Source: CF-13 sp035279665 (GTDB taxonomy: Bacteria > Chloroflexota > Dormibacteria > CF-121). Taken from it: DNA of 64,000 nucleotides. The stretch lies in assembly GCA_035279665.1 (NCBI GenBank), contig DATEHI010000074.1:3065-67064 (forward strand), written 5' to 3'. The notes under the pieces are model-generated. The model was given only the letters and a program-made list of their open reading frames with translations, ran no database searches and had not been told where the DNA came from. Of the stretch, positions 48,351 to 57,550 are shown piece after piece (within the stretch, counting starts at the first letter, position 1; the number at the start of each line of letters is the position of its first letter). A program made the position numbers and the translations under genes.

Positions 48351-49247
48351 TTATTCAGTCCTCACCGGGTGACCGCCAAATTCATTGCGCAGCGCTGCCA
48401 GAACCTTGGCGCTGAACGAATCGTCCTGGCGCGACCGGTAGCGCATCATGAGGCTCATCGCCAGCGCAGGCGCGGGCACGGCATGGTCGAGCGCTTCTTC
48501 GAGTGTCCAGCGGCCTTCGCCCGAGTCCTCGACGTAGCCCTTGATGTGGGCCAGCTCGGGATCGCGTTCGAAGGCGTCCTCGGCGAGCTCGAGCAGCCAG
48601 GATCGGATCACACTGCCATGGTTCCAGAGTCGCGTCAGCTGGGTAAGATCGAAGCCGAAGGGCGCGGCTTTCAAGATTTCGAACCCTTCCGCGTAGCCCT
48701 GCAGCATTGAATACTCGATGCCGTTGTGCACCATCTTGGCGTAGTGCCCTGCGCCCGACGGACCAACATACGCGTAACCTTCGGGCGGCGCGAGCGTCCG
48801 AAAAATGGGTTCGACCTGCTTGAAAACCGCCTCGTTGCCCCCGACCATGAGGTTGAAGCCCACCTTGAGTCCCCAGATGCCTCCACTGGTCCCGCAATCG
48901 AGGAATTCCACTTGCTTGGTGCGCAGCGTTTCCGCGCGGCGCATCGAGTCCTTGTAGTTCGAGTTGCCACCGTCGACGATGATGTCGCCCGCCGAGAGGA
49001 TGGCGGACAAGCGCTGGATGGTGTCATCGATCGGAGCGCCGGCGGGGATCATCAGCCAGAAGATGCGCGGGGCCTTGAGCTTCTGCCCGAGATCTTCGAG
49101 GCTGCTGGCTCCGGTCGCACCCTTGCCGGCAAGCGCCGCAACGGCGTCGACGGATCGGTCGAAGACCACGACCTGGTGGCCGCCCTGCATCAGGCGAACG
49201 GTCATGCCGGATCCCATCCGCCCGAGCCCGATCATGGCTAGCTGCAT
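48351..49247 (-). CDS. gnd: 6-phosphogluconate dehydrogenase, decarboxylating (short YqeC/GndA-type)
   Basis: A 298-aa short-form enzyme that makes ribulose-5-phosphate. The N-terminal 'QLAMIGLGRMGSGMTVRLMQ' is the cofactor-binding motif. 'IIVDGGNSNYKDSMRRAETL' and 'VEFLDCGTSGGIWGLKVGFN' with 'GAGHYAKMVHNGIEYSMLQG' are the substrate-site motifs, including the catalytic Lys in AKMVHNGIEY. The roughly 300-residue form is usual in actinobacteria and Gram-positives and is often NAD-dependent. Its ATG overlaps the tal-pgi stop (TGATG). Confidence 0.92.
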   Translation of the reverse strand: MQLAMIGLGRMGSGMTVRLMQGGHQVVVFDRSVDAVAALAGKGATGASSLEDLGQKLKAPRIFWLMIPAGAPIDDTIQRLSAILSAGDIIVDGGNSNYKDSMRRAETLRTKQVEFLDCGTSGGIWGLKVGFNLMVGGNEAVFKQVEPIFRTLAPPEGYAYVGPSGAGHYAKMVHNGIEYSMLQGYAEGFEILKAAPFGFDLTQLTRLWNHGSVIRSWLLELAEDAFERDPELAHIKGYVEDSGEGRWTLEEALDHAVPAPALAMSLMMRYRSRQDDSFSAKVLAALRNEFGGHPVRTE

Positions 49248-52024
49248 CAGGCCTGGACCGTTGCCCCCACCGACTGGCCGATCTTCACCAGGCCGTGCGC
49301 GACATCACGGACCTGAATGCGAAGCACGCGCCGCCCGTGGTTGCGCAATGCCTGGAAATCACCAAGGGCCTGCGCTTGCTTGAGAACACCAAATGTGAAC
49401 CTCTCGCCAGGAATCGGCAGATCATCCGGATCATCGCCAACCACCTGGAGGAAGACGCCGGTGTTGGGGCCGCCCTTGTGCAGCTGACCGGTCGAGTGCA
49501 GATAGCGTGGCCCGTAACCGACCGTCGTCGCCACCCGGTATTTGTCACGGATGGCGAGCCTGATCGCGTCGAGCGCGCGGTCGTGGTCCGCGTTGGGTGT
49601 AATGAAGGCCAGCAGGGCCACGTAGTCGCCGGCCCGCACCTGACCGAGCAGGGCCTGGATCGCCGCCTCGAGGGTCGCCCCCGCCTGGCCGGCCCACCGG
49701 ATCCCCTCGCCGACGGTCGGCGGATTGCCCTCGCTGAGGACTCTCTTGGTGAGATCCTTCGCCTCCTGCACGTTGGGCTGGTCGAAGACGTTGATGCCCA
49801 GGACCGCGCCCGCGACCGCAATCGCATACTCCCAGCGGAAGAACTCCGCCCCAATTGCGAGCGGGTCGCTGAGCTTGAGGGTGACAACCGGATGCCCGGC
49901 CTTGCCGAGCGCCGTCAGCGCCGCAGGCTCGTCGTCGCCCGGCAGCGCCAGCCGGACGAAGAGGCGATCGCTGCCATAGGCCTGCGGAGGACCCAGCGCT
50001 TCGTCCGCGACCGGCACCAGGCCCTTGCCTTCTTTCCCGGTGCTCTCGGCGATCAGCTGCTCCGCCCACACGCCGAAACGCTGTACCGCGGAGGGCGTGA
50101 CAATCGTGATCTTGTCCCGCCCGGCCTTTGCCGCCTCGGCGAAGACCGCCCCCAGCCAGGCTCCCGGATTCTCGCCCACCGGCACGGACGGGGAACACGC
50201 CTGCGTCATGGTCGCCGCGCGGTCGAGCAGGCCCGAAAGGTCCACCCCACCCAGCGCGGCCGGCACCAGGCCAAAGTACGACAGGGCCGAGTACCGCCCG
50301 CCAATATCCGGCGGGTTGAGGAAGGTTCGGCGGAATCCTCGCCGTGAGGCCTCGTCGGCCAGCGACGTCCCCGGGTCGGTAATCGCGATAAACTGCTTCC
50401 CCTTCTGCCCTGTCTGCTGCCAGAAGTGGCGAAAGTGCGACAGCGTCTCCAGCGTGGTCCCCGATTTGGAGGCGACGATGAAGACCGTCTTGCGAATATC
50501 GATCGCCTTCTCCAGGCCGATGATGGCGGCGGGGTCCGTGGTGTCCAGGACATGCACGTCGAGCGCGCCCCTGGGCGCCCCGAAGGTTTGCCGGAAGACT
50601 TCCGGAGCGAGGCTGCTGCCGCCCATGCCCATCAGGAGGACGTCGCTGAATCCCTCGGCAACCAGCTCTTTGCGCAATGCCTCGAGCTCGGGGATGCGTT
50701 CCTCCATCCGGTCGGCAACCTGGAGCCAGCCCAGCCGGTCGCGGATCTCACTTTCGGCACTCCCGTTGGACTTCCAGAGCCCGGCATCCTTCTCCGCGAT
50801 CCGCCGAACGACCGCCGCCTGCTCCAGTTGTTGCAGGCGACTGTTGACCGGCGCGTCGAGGACACCCAGTTGTGCTTCGTGGGCACCGACCGATCCCTTC
50901 TTCAGCGCTTTCTTCTTGTTCGTGATCTCTTCGAGCAGCTTGTCGATCGAATCGGCGAACAACTTGACGCCATCGATGCGCAGGTCAGAGGTGACTTTGT
51001 CCATGTCGATGCCGATCGCCGCCAGATCGCTCAGAACCTTGCGGGCGCCATCGACGTTTTCGAAGAGGCTGGGACGAACCTCGCCATGCTCCTTGAAGGC
51101 CATCATGGTTTGCTGCGGCATAGTGTTGACCGTCTCCGGGCCGATCAGTTCCTCGATGTACATCACATCGCTGTAGGCAGGGTTCTTGGTTCCCGTGCTG
51201 GCCCAAAGGCAGCGTTGCACCGACGCGCCCTCTGCCCGAAGGTCGGCGAACTCGGGCCCATTGAAGATCCGCTGAAAGGCCTGGTAGGCCATCTTCGCGT
51301 TGGCAACTGCGGCCTTACCCATGAGCTGCTGCAACCGCGCGCGTTCCGCCGGATCCTTCGCGGCGGCGATCTTCTGCTCGAGCAGCTTGTCGACGGCGGT
51401 GTCGACGCGACTCACGAAGAAGCTGGCGACCGAGGCGATGTCGACGGAGTGCCCCTGCTTCAGGCGCTGCTGCAAGCCGCGGATGAAGGCGCGAGCGACC
51501 TCTTCATAGACCTTGACTGAGAACATCAGCGTGATGTTGATGTTCAGGCCATCAGCAATGCATTGCTCGATCGCCGGGAGTCCGGCGTCGGTCGCCGGGA
51601 TCTTGATGAAGATATTCGGGCGCCCGACGCGGTTGAACAGGTCGTGGGCCATCGCGATCGTGCCCTGGGTGTCGTCGGCCACGCGCGGCAAGACCTCGAT
51701 GCTGACGTAACCGTCCTTGTGCTTGGTCTGGTCGTAGACGGACTTGAGCACGTCCGCCGCCCTCTGGATGTCCTCGACGATCAGGCTCAGCATGATCTCC
51801 TCGTCGGGGATGCCGGCCTCCACCAGCGAACGGAGCGCGTCATCGTAATCGCTGCTGCCGCCGATCGCCTTCTCGAAAATCGTCGGGTTGGAGGTCATGC
51901 CCACCACGGCATCCTCCTCGATCATTCGTTTGAGCTCGCCGGACGTCATCAGGCTTCGGCGGATGTAGTCGAGCCAGACGCTGGTGCCTGCCTCGTAAAG
52001 CTCGAATAAGGGGTTCTTCGCCAT
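49247..52024 (-). CDS. tal-pgi: Bifunctional transaldolase / glucose-6-phosphate isomerase fusion
   Basis: A 925-aa fusion. Residues about 1-370 are transaldolase: 'GTSVWLDYIRRSLMTSGEL', 'GMTSNPTIFEKAIGGSSDYD', and 'NIFIKIPATDAGLPAIEQCI' with the Schiff-base Lys. Residues about 390-925 are phosphoglucose isomerase: 'SDVLLMGMGGSSLAPEVFRQ', 'TVFIVASKSGTTLETLSHFR' and 'LHKGGPNTGVFLQVVGDDP'. The fusion joins the non-oxidative branch to recycling of fructose-6-phosphate back to glucose-6-phosphate for zwf. It is the first gene of the operon. This fusion occurs in some Chloroflexota, cyanobacteria and actinobacteria, so it is not unique. Confidence 0.92.
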   Translation of the reverse strand: MAKNPLFELYEAGTSVWLDYIRRSLMTSGELKRMIEEDAVVGMTSNPTIFEKAIGGSSDYDDALRSLVEAGIPDEEIMLSLIVEDIQRAADVLKSVYDQTKHKDGYVSIEVLPRVADDTQGTIAMAHDLFNRVGRPNIFIKIPATDAGLPAIEQCIADGLNINITLMFSVKVYEEVARAFIRGLQQRLKQGHSVDIASVASFFVSRVDTAVDKLLEQKIAAAKDPAERARLQQLMGKAAVANAKMAYQAFQRIFNGPEFADLRAEGASVQRCLWASTGTKNPAYSDVMYIEELIGPETVNTMPQQTMMAFKEHGEVRPSLFENVDGARKVLSDLAAIGIDMDKVTSDLRIDGVKLFADSIDKLLEEITNKKKALKKGSVGAHEAQLGVLDAPVNSRLQQLEQAAVVRRIAEKDAGLWKSNGSAESEIRDRLGWLQVADRMEERIPELEALRKELVAEGFSDVLLMGMGGSSLAPEVFRQTFGAPRGALDVHVLDTTDPAAIIGLEKAIDIRKTVFIVASKSGTTLETLSHFRHFWQQTGQKGKQFIAITDPGTSLADEASRRGFRRTFLNPPDIGGRYSALSYFGLVPAALGGVDLSGLLDRAATMTQACSPSVPVGENPGAWLGAVFAEAAKAGRDKITIVTPSAVQRFGVWAEQLIAESTGKEGKGLVPVADEALGPPQAYGSDRLFVRLALPGDDEPAALTALGKAGHPVVTLKLSDPLAIGAEFFRWEYAIAVAGAVLGINVFDQPNVQEAKDLTKRVLSEGNPPTVGEGIRWAGQAGATLEAAIQALLGQVRAGDYVALLAFITPNADHDRALDAIRLAIRDKYRVATTVGYGPRYLHSTGQLHKGGPNTGVFLQVVGDDPDDLPIPGERFTFGVLKQAQALGDFQALRNHGRRVLRIQVRDVAHGLVKIGQSVGATVQA

Positions 52025-52107
52025 CGCTCCTCCTATGGCCGCAGCGCTGTAGGGCCTCTCATTAGACTCTCACACCGCGCCCGCTCCCGGAAGGGGCAGG
52101 GTAAGGC

Positions 52108-55100
52108 TTAGGTCCCGACGCCGCTCAGGGTAATCCGCTGGGTCCCGGCATTGTCGATGATCGTGACAACGCCCGAACGGGCGCCGGTAGCCTGCGGGAG
52201 GAAGGTTACGCTGATCGTGCAGCTGGCTCGGGCTGCCAGGGTGGTGCCGCAGTTCGTGGTCATCGTGAAGTCATCGCCGCTCAGGCTGATGCTGCCGATC
52301 GACAGCGGGCCGTTCCCTGAATTGAAGAGGACCACCGCCTGCGGCAGGGTCGAAGTCCCGGAGGTCACGCCACCGAAGTTCAGATATCCGCTGCTCAATA
52401 ACGGCCTGGCCGCGGTTCCCGTTCCGCGCAGGCTTACGGTTTGAGCGCCGCCTGGGCCGTCGTCGAAGAGCGTCAGGGCGGCGCTGCGAACGCCGTACCC
52501 GCGTGGCGCGAATCCGACCGTAATCGCGCAGGATGCGCCGGGTGCGATCGCCCGCAGGCAGTTGTTGGTCTGTGTGTAGTCGCCGGCGGCGGCTCCGCTG
52601 ATACCGATCGAACGGATCGTGAGCGCGCCGTCGCCCGTGTTCGTCACCGTCACGACCTGCGGCGCCGCCGTTCCGCCCACGTTCGCGCCGGGCGACAGAA
52701 GCGCCGCGCTCAAGGTCGCCATCGGCTGGTAGGCAAAGCCCGTGAGCCGCACGACATCGCTGGAGCCGGGAGCCGCGTTGGCGTCATCCGTCACGACCAG
52801 GCTGCCGGTGCGGGCCCCGCCCGCCTGCGGCGCGAAGGTCACATCGATCGTGCACGAAATACCCGGCAGCAGTTGCGCCGGACAATGCGGGGTGGCCCTG
52901 AAATCGCCGCTGGCCGCGATCGCGCCGATGGTGAGCGGCCCGTCCCCGCGGTTGGTCAGCACGACGGTTTGCGGCGCGCTAGTCGACCCGACGTTCTGGC
53001 TGAATTTGAGGCGGTCAGGACCGAGATGCGACAGCGCCATGGTCGCCACACCCATCACCTGGATCCGCTGCGGGCTGTCGGCTGAGTCGTCGGCCACGAC
53101 GATGTAGCCGTCCCGCTCCCCAAGGGTGCTGGGAATGAAGGTAATCGTGATGGCGCAGCTGGCGCCAGGTGCGAGCACCGGCGGGCAGTTGTTGCTCTGC
53201 GAGAAGTCGCCGTCCTCACGGATGGCGCTCAGGTGGAGCGGCGCCTGCCCGCTGTTGACCAGCCTGATGGTTTCCGAGCCAGTACTGCTGCCCAGATTCT
53301 GAGTGAAGATCAGCGATTGGCTGTTGAAGCTCGCCGCTGGTTGCGCCACGCTCCCCGTAAGCGGCACCGATTGCGACGCACCCCCCGACGATCCGTTCCC
53401 GCCGGCATCGTCCTTGACGGTGAGCGTGCCGCTGCGCGTCTTCTTGTCGTCGGCGCCGATCTGGTTGAGCGTAATCGTGATCTGGCAGCTACTATGGCCG
53501 GTCATCACACTCGGACAGTTATTGCTCTGGCCGAAATCGGGGTCGGTCCCGTTGTCGAGGGCGATCGAGGTGATGTGCAACAGGCCCTCACCGTTGTTCG
53601 TCAGCGTCACGGTTGCCGGCGTGGGCGGCGCGTTGACGGGCTGATTGATGACGACCGCGGGCGGACTGAGGGTTACGAGGGCTGCCGTCGCTTCACCCTT
53701 CAGGGTGATCAGTTGCTGACCCCCGATCGCATCATTGGGAATCACGGCACTGCCCGTATGGGTGCCGAGGGTCGCACGCGGCTGAAAGGCCACCTCGAAG
53801 GAGCAGCTTGTCCCCGGCTCGAGCTTCGCCTGGGCGCAGGTGTTCTTCAGGGGGTCGAGGTAAAAGTTGTTCCGATCTGCACCGAGATCAACAGCCCCCA
53901 TCACCAGCAACCCGCTGCCCGTGCTGGTCACGGTCACACTCTGCGGTTGGCTGCGCCCGGACAGGTTGGTTGGATCGAAGTTGACCTGGGTGCGCTGGAT
54001 CCCGGCCTGGGTGACGCCCAGCCAGCGGATGCGGCTGTTGAAACTGTCGGCGACGAGCATCGCGCCGGAGTCCCCGAGCATGCTGAGGCCACGAGGCGCG
54101 TCGACTTCGGCGGCGTCGGCCGGGCCGGCGTCGCCCTTGAGTCCCGACGTGCCAATTCCGCCGAAGGTCGTCACCGCCTGACCCGTGAGGTCAATGCGAC
54201 GAACGCGGTGGTTCAGGTAGTCGGCAACGTAAGCGGTCCCCTGGTCAACGGTGGCACTCCAGGGACGATTGAAGTGGGCTTGGGCAGAAGCGCCGTCGCC
54301 GAATGCCGGCGCGCCATCGCCGGCGATCGTCTGGATCACGTCGGATGCCTTCGGATCCGCGCTGGCGGCAGCGACCCGGCGGATCCGGTGGTTGAAGCTG
54401 TCGGTGATGTAGAGATTGGGCGACGCCGCAGTGTCCAGCGCGACACCATACGGAAAGTACAGATCGGCCTGGCGCGCGTCGCCATTTTCGCCGCTGTACC
54501 CGAGGCGGCCGGTGCCGGCCACCGTGAAGATCGTGCCCACCGACGAGACCTTGCCGTTGGCATCGAACCGGAGGCCACCCACGACTTCGCGCACCCGACT
54601 GTTGTAGGTGTCGGCGATGAAGAGGTTGCCCGCCGGATCGACAGCCAGTCCGGTCGGATAGCTCAGCGACGCCTGGTTCGCAGGTTTGCCCTCGTCGGCG
54701 CTGGCATAGCCTGCCGTCCCGGTGCCGGCGACGGTCGCGATCGTCTGATGCGTCAGGTCGATCGCGCGGACGACATTGTTGAAGGTATCGGCGACATAGA
54801 GCACTTTGTGCGGGGTATCGAGCGCCCCACCCATCGGGTAGGCCAGCCGTGTGTCCGTAGCCTGGGTCGAGGGGATCCCCGGCCCGCGAGTCCCACCGAT
54901 TCCGGCAAGGGTACTGACGTCGTCATCGTCGTTGTCAGGCTTCGTGTCGTCGTCAGGTTTCGCATGGTTGGCCGCGTCCGTGTCGTTCGTGGTGAAGGTT
55001 CGCACGGAATGATTGAAGGTGTCGATGACGTAGCGCTGGCCGGTCACCGCTGGTACCGCCGCGTTCAGTGGCGACCCGGCTCCAAGCTGCGAGAGCACCG

Positions 55101-56349
55101 CCGCGGGGGCTGCAAATTGGGCTTGGCCCGGTGGCTGGCCATTGCCGGCGAAGCTCGCTGTCCCGTTGCCGGCCTCGATGTGAATGTTGTGCGCAGGCGT
55201 CTGGGAGAGCGTGCCTTCCAGCACTCGCACCAGGTTGTTGCCGGTATCCGCGATGACGACGTCGCCATTCGGCCGAACCGCGACCCCAGTCGGTGCGGCG
55301 AGCTGCGCCAGGATCGCGGGGCCGCCGTCGCCAAACTCGCCGAACTTGCCGGTCCCGGCTACGGTTCGCAGGAAGTGATCCCCGATCGCCAGCTCGCGAA
55401 CAACGTTGTTGCCGGTATCGGCGATGTACAGGTTGGCCTTCTCGTCGAAGGCGAGCCCGGATGGCTGCCGCAGCAACGCTGTCGTGGCGAGCACGCCGTC
55501 TGTATAGCCGGCAATCCCTGTGCCGGCCACGGTTGTCAGCGAACCCGTGACAAGGTCGAATCGGCGGACCACATTGTTATAGGTATCGGCGATGTACAGC
55601 CCGTCGCCGTTGACGGCGAGACCGCGCGGTTGGCTCAGCGGTGCGGCGACCAGCGTCCGGATGATGCCCCCGCCATCGATTGCCCGCACCCGGTTGTTGA
55701 GGGTGTCGGCGACGTAGACCGTCCTCCGCTTGCCGTCCCAGGCGATCCCGTACGGCGAATTGAGCTTGGCCGTCGCGGCCGGGCCCTGATCGCCGGCGTA
55801 CCCGAAGGTCCCGGTTCCAGCAATCGTGCTGATCACCGCCGTCTGTGCGCCACTGGGGTTATCGATCGACGGGATGGTGACCGTGGCCTTGCGCACCTGG
55901 TGGGCGAATGTGTCGGCAATGTAGACGTCGAAGCCGGTCACCTGGTATCCCACCTGCGTCACCTGCCCGATGGCGAGCGCATAAGGGCCAGCCAGTTGGG
56001 CCTTCGCGGGGTCACCAGCGTCGCCCGCAACCGCCAGACTCCCAGCGCCGGCAAAAGCCACCTCGCTGTTGTCGATCAGCAGCCGAACCACGTGGTTCGC
56101 CGGGTCGGCTACGAAGGTGTAGCGGCCGAACACCGCGAGGCCGAAGGGCTGCTGGGCGACTTCGGTCGGTTTGCCGGCAGCCGGCGCGCCGGCATAGGTC
56201 GAGAGTTCGGGGCGGCCCGCGATGGGGGCGGCGAAGGCCACGATGGGCGGCGAGGTTACCGCGATCTGTGGGAGGGCGAGGCTGGCCAGCAGGGCGGACG
56301 GACCCAGGGCGCGCCACCACCGGCTCCCCCAGCGGCCTCGTCTCATCAT
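52108..56349 (-). CDS. Large exported protein with about 12 NHL repeats and 6 ASH/Ig-like (choice-of-anchor D) domains
   Basis: A 1413-aa secreted protein. After a signal peptide ('ALGPSALLASLALPQIAVTS') come about twelve NHL-type repeats, recognisable by 'TVAGTGxxG' and 'LYIADTGNNVVRELAIG'-type units. This is enough for two six-bladed beta-propellers. Then come about six ASH/Ig-like domains of roughly 100 residues, each with 'xLTNxGxGPLxI', an NxC-type cysteine and a second SC before 'xIxVTFxP'. No membrane anchor or sorting signal is seen. Such proteins bind other proteins or glycans outside the cell; the ligand is unknown. It is the third gene on the minus strand after two surface-type genes, divergent from the LuxR regulator. 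Confidence 0.8.
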   Translation of the reverse strand: MMRRGRWGSRWWRALGPSALLASLALPQIAVTSPPIVAFAAPIAGRPELSTYAGAPAAGKPTEVAQQPFGLAVFGRYTFVADPANHVVRLLIDNSEVAFAGAGSLAVAGDAGDPAKAQLAGPYALAIGQVTQVGYQVTGFDVYIADTFAHQVRKATVTIPSIDNPSGAQTAVISTIAGTGTFGYAGDQGPAATAKLNSPYGIAWDGKRRTVYVADTLNNRVRAIDGGGIIRTLVAAPLSQPRGLAVNGDGLYIADTYNNVVRRFDLVTGSLTTVAGTGIAGYTDGVLATTALLRQPSGLAFDEKANLYIADTGNNVVRELAIGDHFLRTVAGTGKFGEFGDGGPAILAQLAAPTGVAVRPNGDVVIADTGNNLVRVLEGTLSQTPAHNIHIEAGNGTASFAGNGQPPGQAQFAAPAAVLSQLGAGSPLNAAVPAVTGQRYVIDTFNHSVRTFTTNDTDAANHAKPDDDTKPDNDDDDVSTLAGIGGTRGPGIPSTQATDTRLAYPMGGALDTPHKVLYVADTFNNVVRAIDLTHQTIATVAGTGTAGYASADEGKPANQASLSYPTGLAVDPAGNLFIADTYNSRVREVVGGLRFDANGKVSSVGTIFTVAGTGRLGYSGENGDARQADLYFPYGVALDTAASPNLYITDSFNHRIRRVAAASADPKASDVIQTIAGDGAPAFGDGASAQAHFNRPWSATVDQGTAYVADYLNHRVRRIDLTGQAVTTFGGIGTSGLKGDAGPADAAEVDAPRGLSMLGDSGAMLVADSFNSRIRWLGVTQAGIQRTQVNFDPTNLSGRSQPQSVTVTSTGSGLLVMGAVDLGADRNNFYLDPLKNTCAQAKLEPGTSCSFEVAFQPRATLGTHTGSAVIPNDAIGGQQLITLKGEATAALVTLSPPAVVINQPVNAPPTPATVTLTNNGEGLLHITSIALDNGTDPDFGQSNNCPSVMTGHSSCQITITLNQIGADDKKTRSGTLTVKDDAGGNGSSGGASQSVPLTGSVAQPAASFNSQSLIFTQNLGSSTGSETIRLVNSGQAPLHLSAIREDGDFSQSNNCPPVLAPGASCAITITFIPSTLGERDGYIVVADDSADSPQRIQVMGVATMALSHLGPDRLKFSQNVGSTSAPQTVVLTNRGDGPLTIGAIAASGDFRATPHCPAQLLPGISCTIDVTFAPQAGGARTGSLVVTDDANAAPGSSDVVRLTGFAYQPMATLSAALLSPGANVGGTAAPQVVTVTNTGDGALTIRSIGISGAAAGDYTQTNNCLRAIAPGASCAITVGFAPRGYGVRSAALTLFDDGPGGAQTVSLRGTGTAARPLLSSGYLNFGGVTSGTSTLPQAVVLFNSGNGPLSIGSISLSGDDFTMTTNCGTTLAARASCTISVTFLPQATGARSGVVTIIDNAGTQRITLSGVGT

Positions 56350-56410
56350 GCCGTTCCCCCGTGCGTCGCGACGACCCCCGCAGGCATCATACCCTGAACT
56401 TCAGCCAAGA

Positions 56411-57550
56411 TCACCGCCGAAGGACCAAATCGGTCGGTTGCGAGCGACCGGGCGTGACCAAGAACGGCGCGTCTGCCTCGATGGCGGAGCCGGCTCGGTC
56501 GCCGAACGGGTTCGCCACGATCGCCTGCAGCATCCGTGGGCCGAGCAGGTCGTGATAGAGCACGAGAATTGGGAACTGGAACGAGCCGTTGGCGTCGGTC
56601 GTGATGTTCTTCGGCAGCGGCGACCGCAGCGCCGGGGCACCCCAGTTCAGGAAGACGATCGACGCGTTTGCCGGGAAGCCCGTGCCGACGACGTTCGTCA
56701 CGAATCCAGGCGGCCCGATCGGCGGATCGAGGGCGACGGAGGGCTGGAAGCAGGGAATCTGGTACGTCGCGTCCGCTTCCCGTTGCCGGAAATCGTCGGC
56801 GCGCACCAGGTGCACACCCTCGGACCGGCTCCGCACGTGGATGTCCAGGCTGAAGTGGCCGAAGACGTCGGTTGTCCGTTCGAAGCTCTCGGGCGTCCCG
56901 CCCGGACCGGCATCAAAGGTCACGAGGACCGCGCTGTATGGATTGAAGTTCACGCCATCAACCGTGATGGTGTACGTCGCGGGAGGGGCCGGCGTCGGCG
57001 TCGGTTTCGGTTTCGACGTCGGCCGTGGTGCGCCCGGCTTGAATGTGTCAGACGTCAGCGCGATGGCCGTAGCCGGCTGGAAGCATCCTGGCGTGACGGT
57101 AATGGCGGCGGGCGACACAATCGCCGTGGCCGGCTGACCGCTCTGCCAAGCGACGAACGCGCGGTTGCTTTTGTGCACCTCGAGCCCATCGGTGAACGTT
57201 GCCTGGATGACGTCGATGCGGGGTTCCTTGCCGTTCGGGTAGACATAGTTCGCGTGCCCCGCTTTGTCGGTCGTCGCCTTCGACACCGCGGCCTGTTTTT
57301 GCGGGTCGGTCACATTCGCGAAGGTGACGGCAAGGTTGCGGACCGCGACCCCACGCCAATCGACGACGGTGGCGGTGAGTGTGACGGGGCCCGGCATGTT
57401 GACCGGTGTCGAGGCCGGATCGAGCTTGATCCGCGTCGCCGGGAAACCCGCTGCCAGGCTAGCCGGCCCGGCGAGCGCCACGCTGCCGACGACAGCGACG
57501 ACCACGGCACCGACGAGGATCGCAGCCGCCGCCAACCGGAGGCTGCGCAT
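56411..57550 (-). CDS. Exported Ig-like-domain protein, membrane-anchored or secreted
   Basis: A 379-aa protein with an N-terminal signal or anchor helix ('AAAAILVGAVVVAVVGSVAL'). One Ig-like module follows ('VNMPGPVTLTATVVDWRGVA' through 'TTDKAGHANYVYPNGKEPRI'), then a proline-rich linker ('PRPTSKPKPTPTPAPPATYT') and two further beta-sandwich modules ('YSAVLVTFDAGPGG', 'PGFVTNVVGTGFPANASIVF'). It has two conserved-looking GCFQP/PCFQP cysteine motifs. Its ATG overlaps the stop of the upstream gene (TAATG). Function unknown; surface adhesion or display is possible. Confidence 0.65.
   Translation of the reverse strand: MRSLRLAAAAILVGAVVVAVVGSVALAGPASLAAGFPATRIKLDPASTPVNMPGPVTLTATVVDWRGVAVRNLAVTFANVTDPQKQAAVSKATTDKAGHANYVYPNGKEPRIDVIQATFTDGLEVHKSNRAFVAWQSGQPATAIVSPAAITVTPGCFQPATAIALTSDTFKPGAPRPTSKPKPTPTPAPPATYTITVDGVNFNPYSAVLVTFDAGPGGTPESFERTTDVFGHFSLDIHVRSRSEGVHLVRADDFRQREADATYQIPCFQPSVALDPPIGPPGFVTNVVGTGFPANASIVFLNWGAPALRSPLPKNITTDANGSFQFPILVLYHDLLGPRMLQAIVANPFGDRAGSAIEADAPFLVTPGRSQPTDLVLRR

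Noticed and set aside
53233..56397. A 1054-codon open frame on the plus strand
   Set aside because: It is antisense to the NHL/Ig protein and its translation is arginine- and glycine-rich without any recognisable domain; long shadow frames are expected at this GC content.
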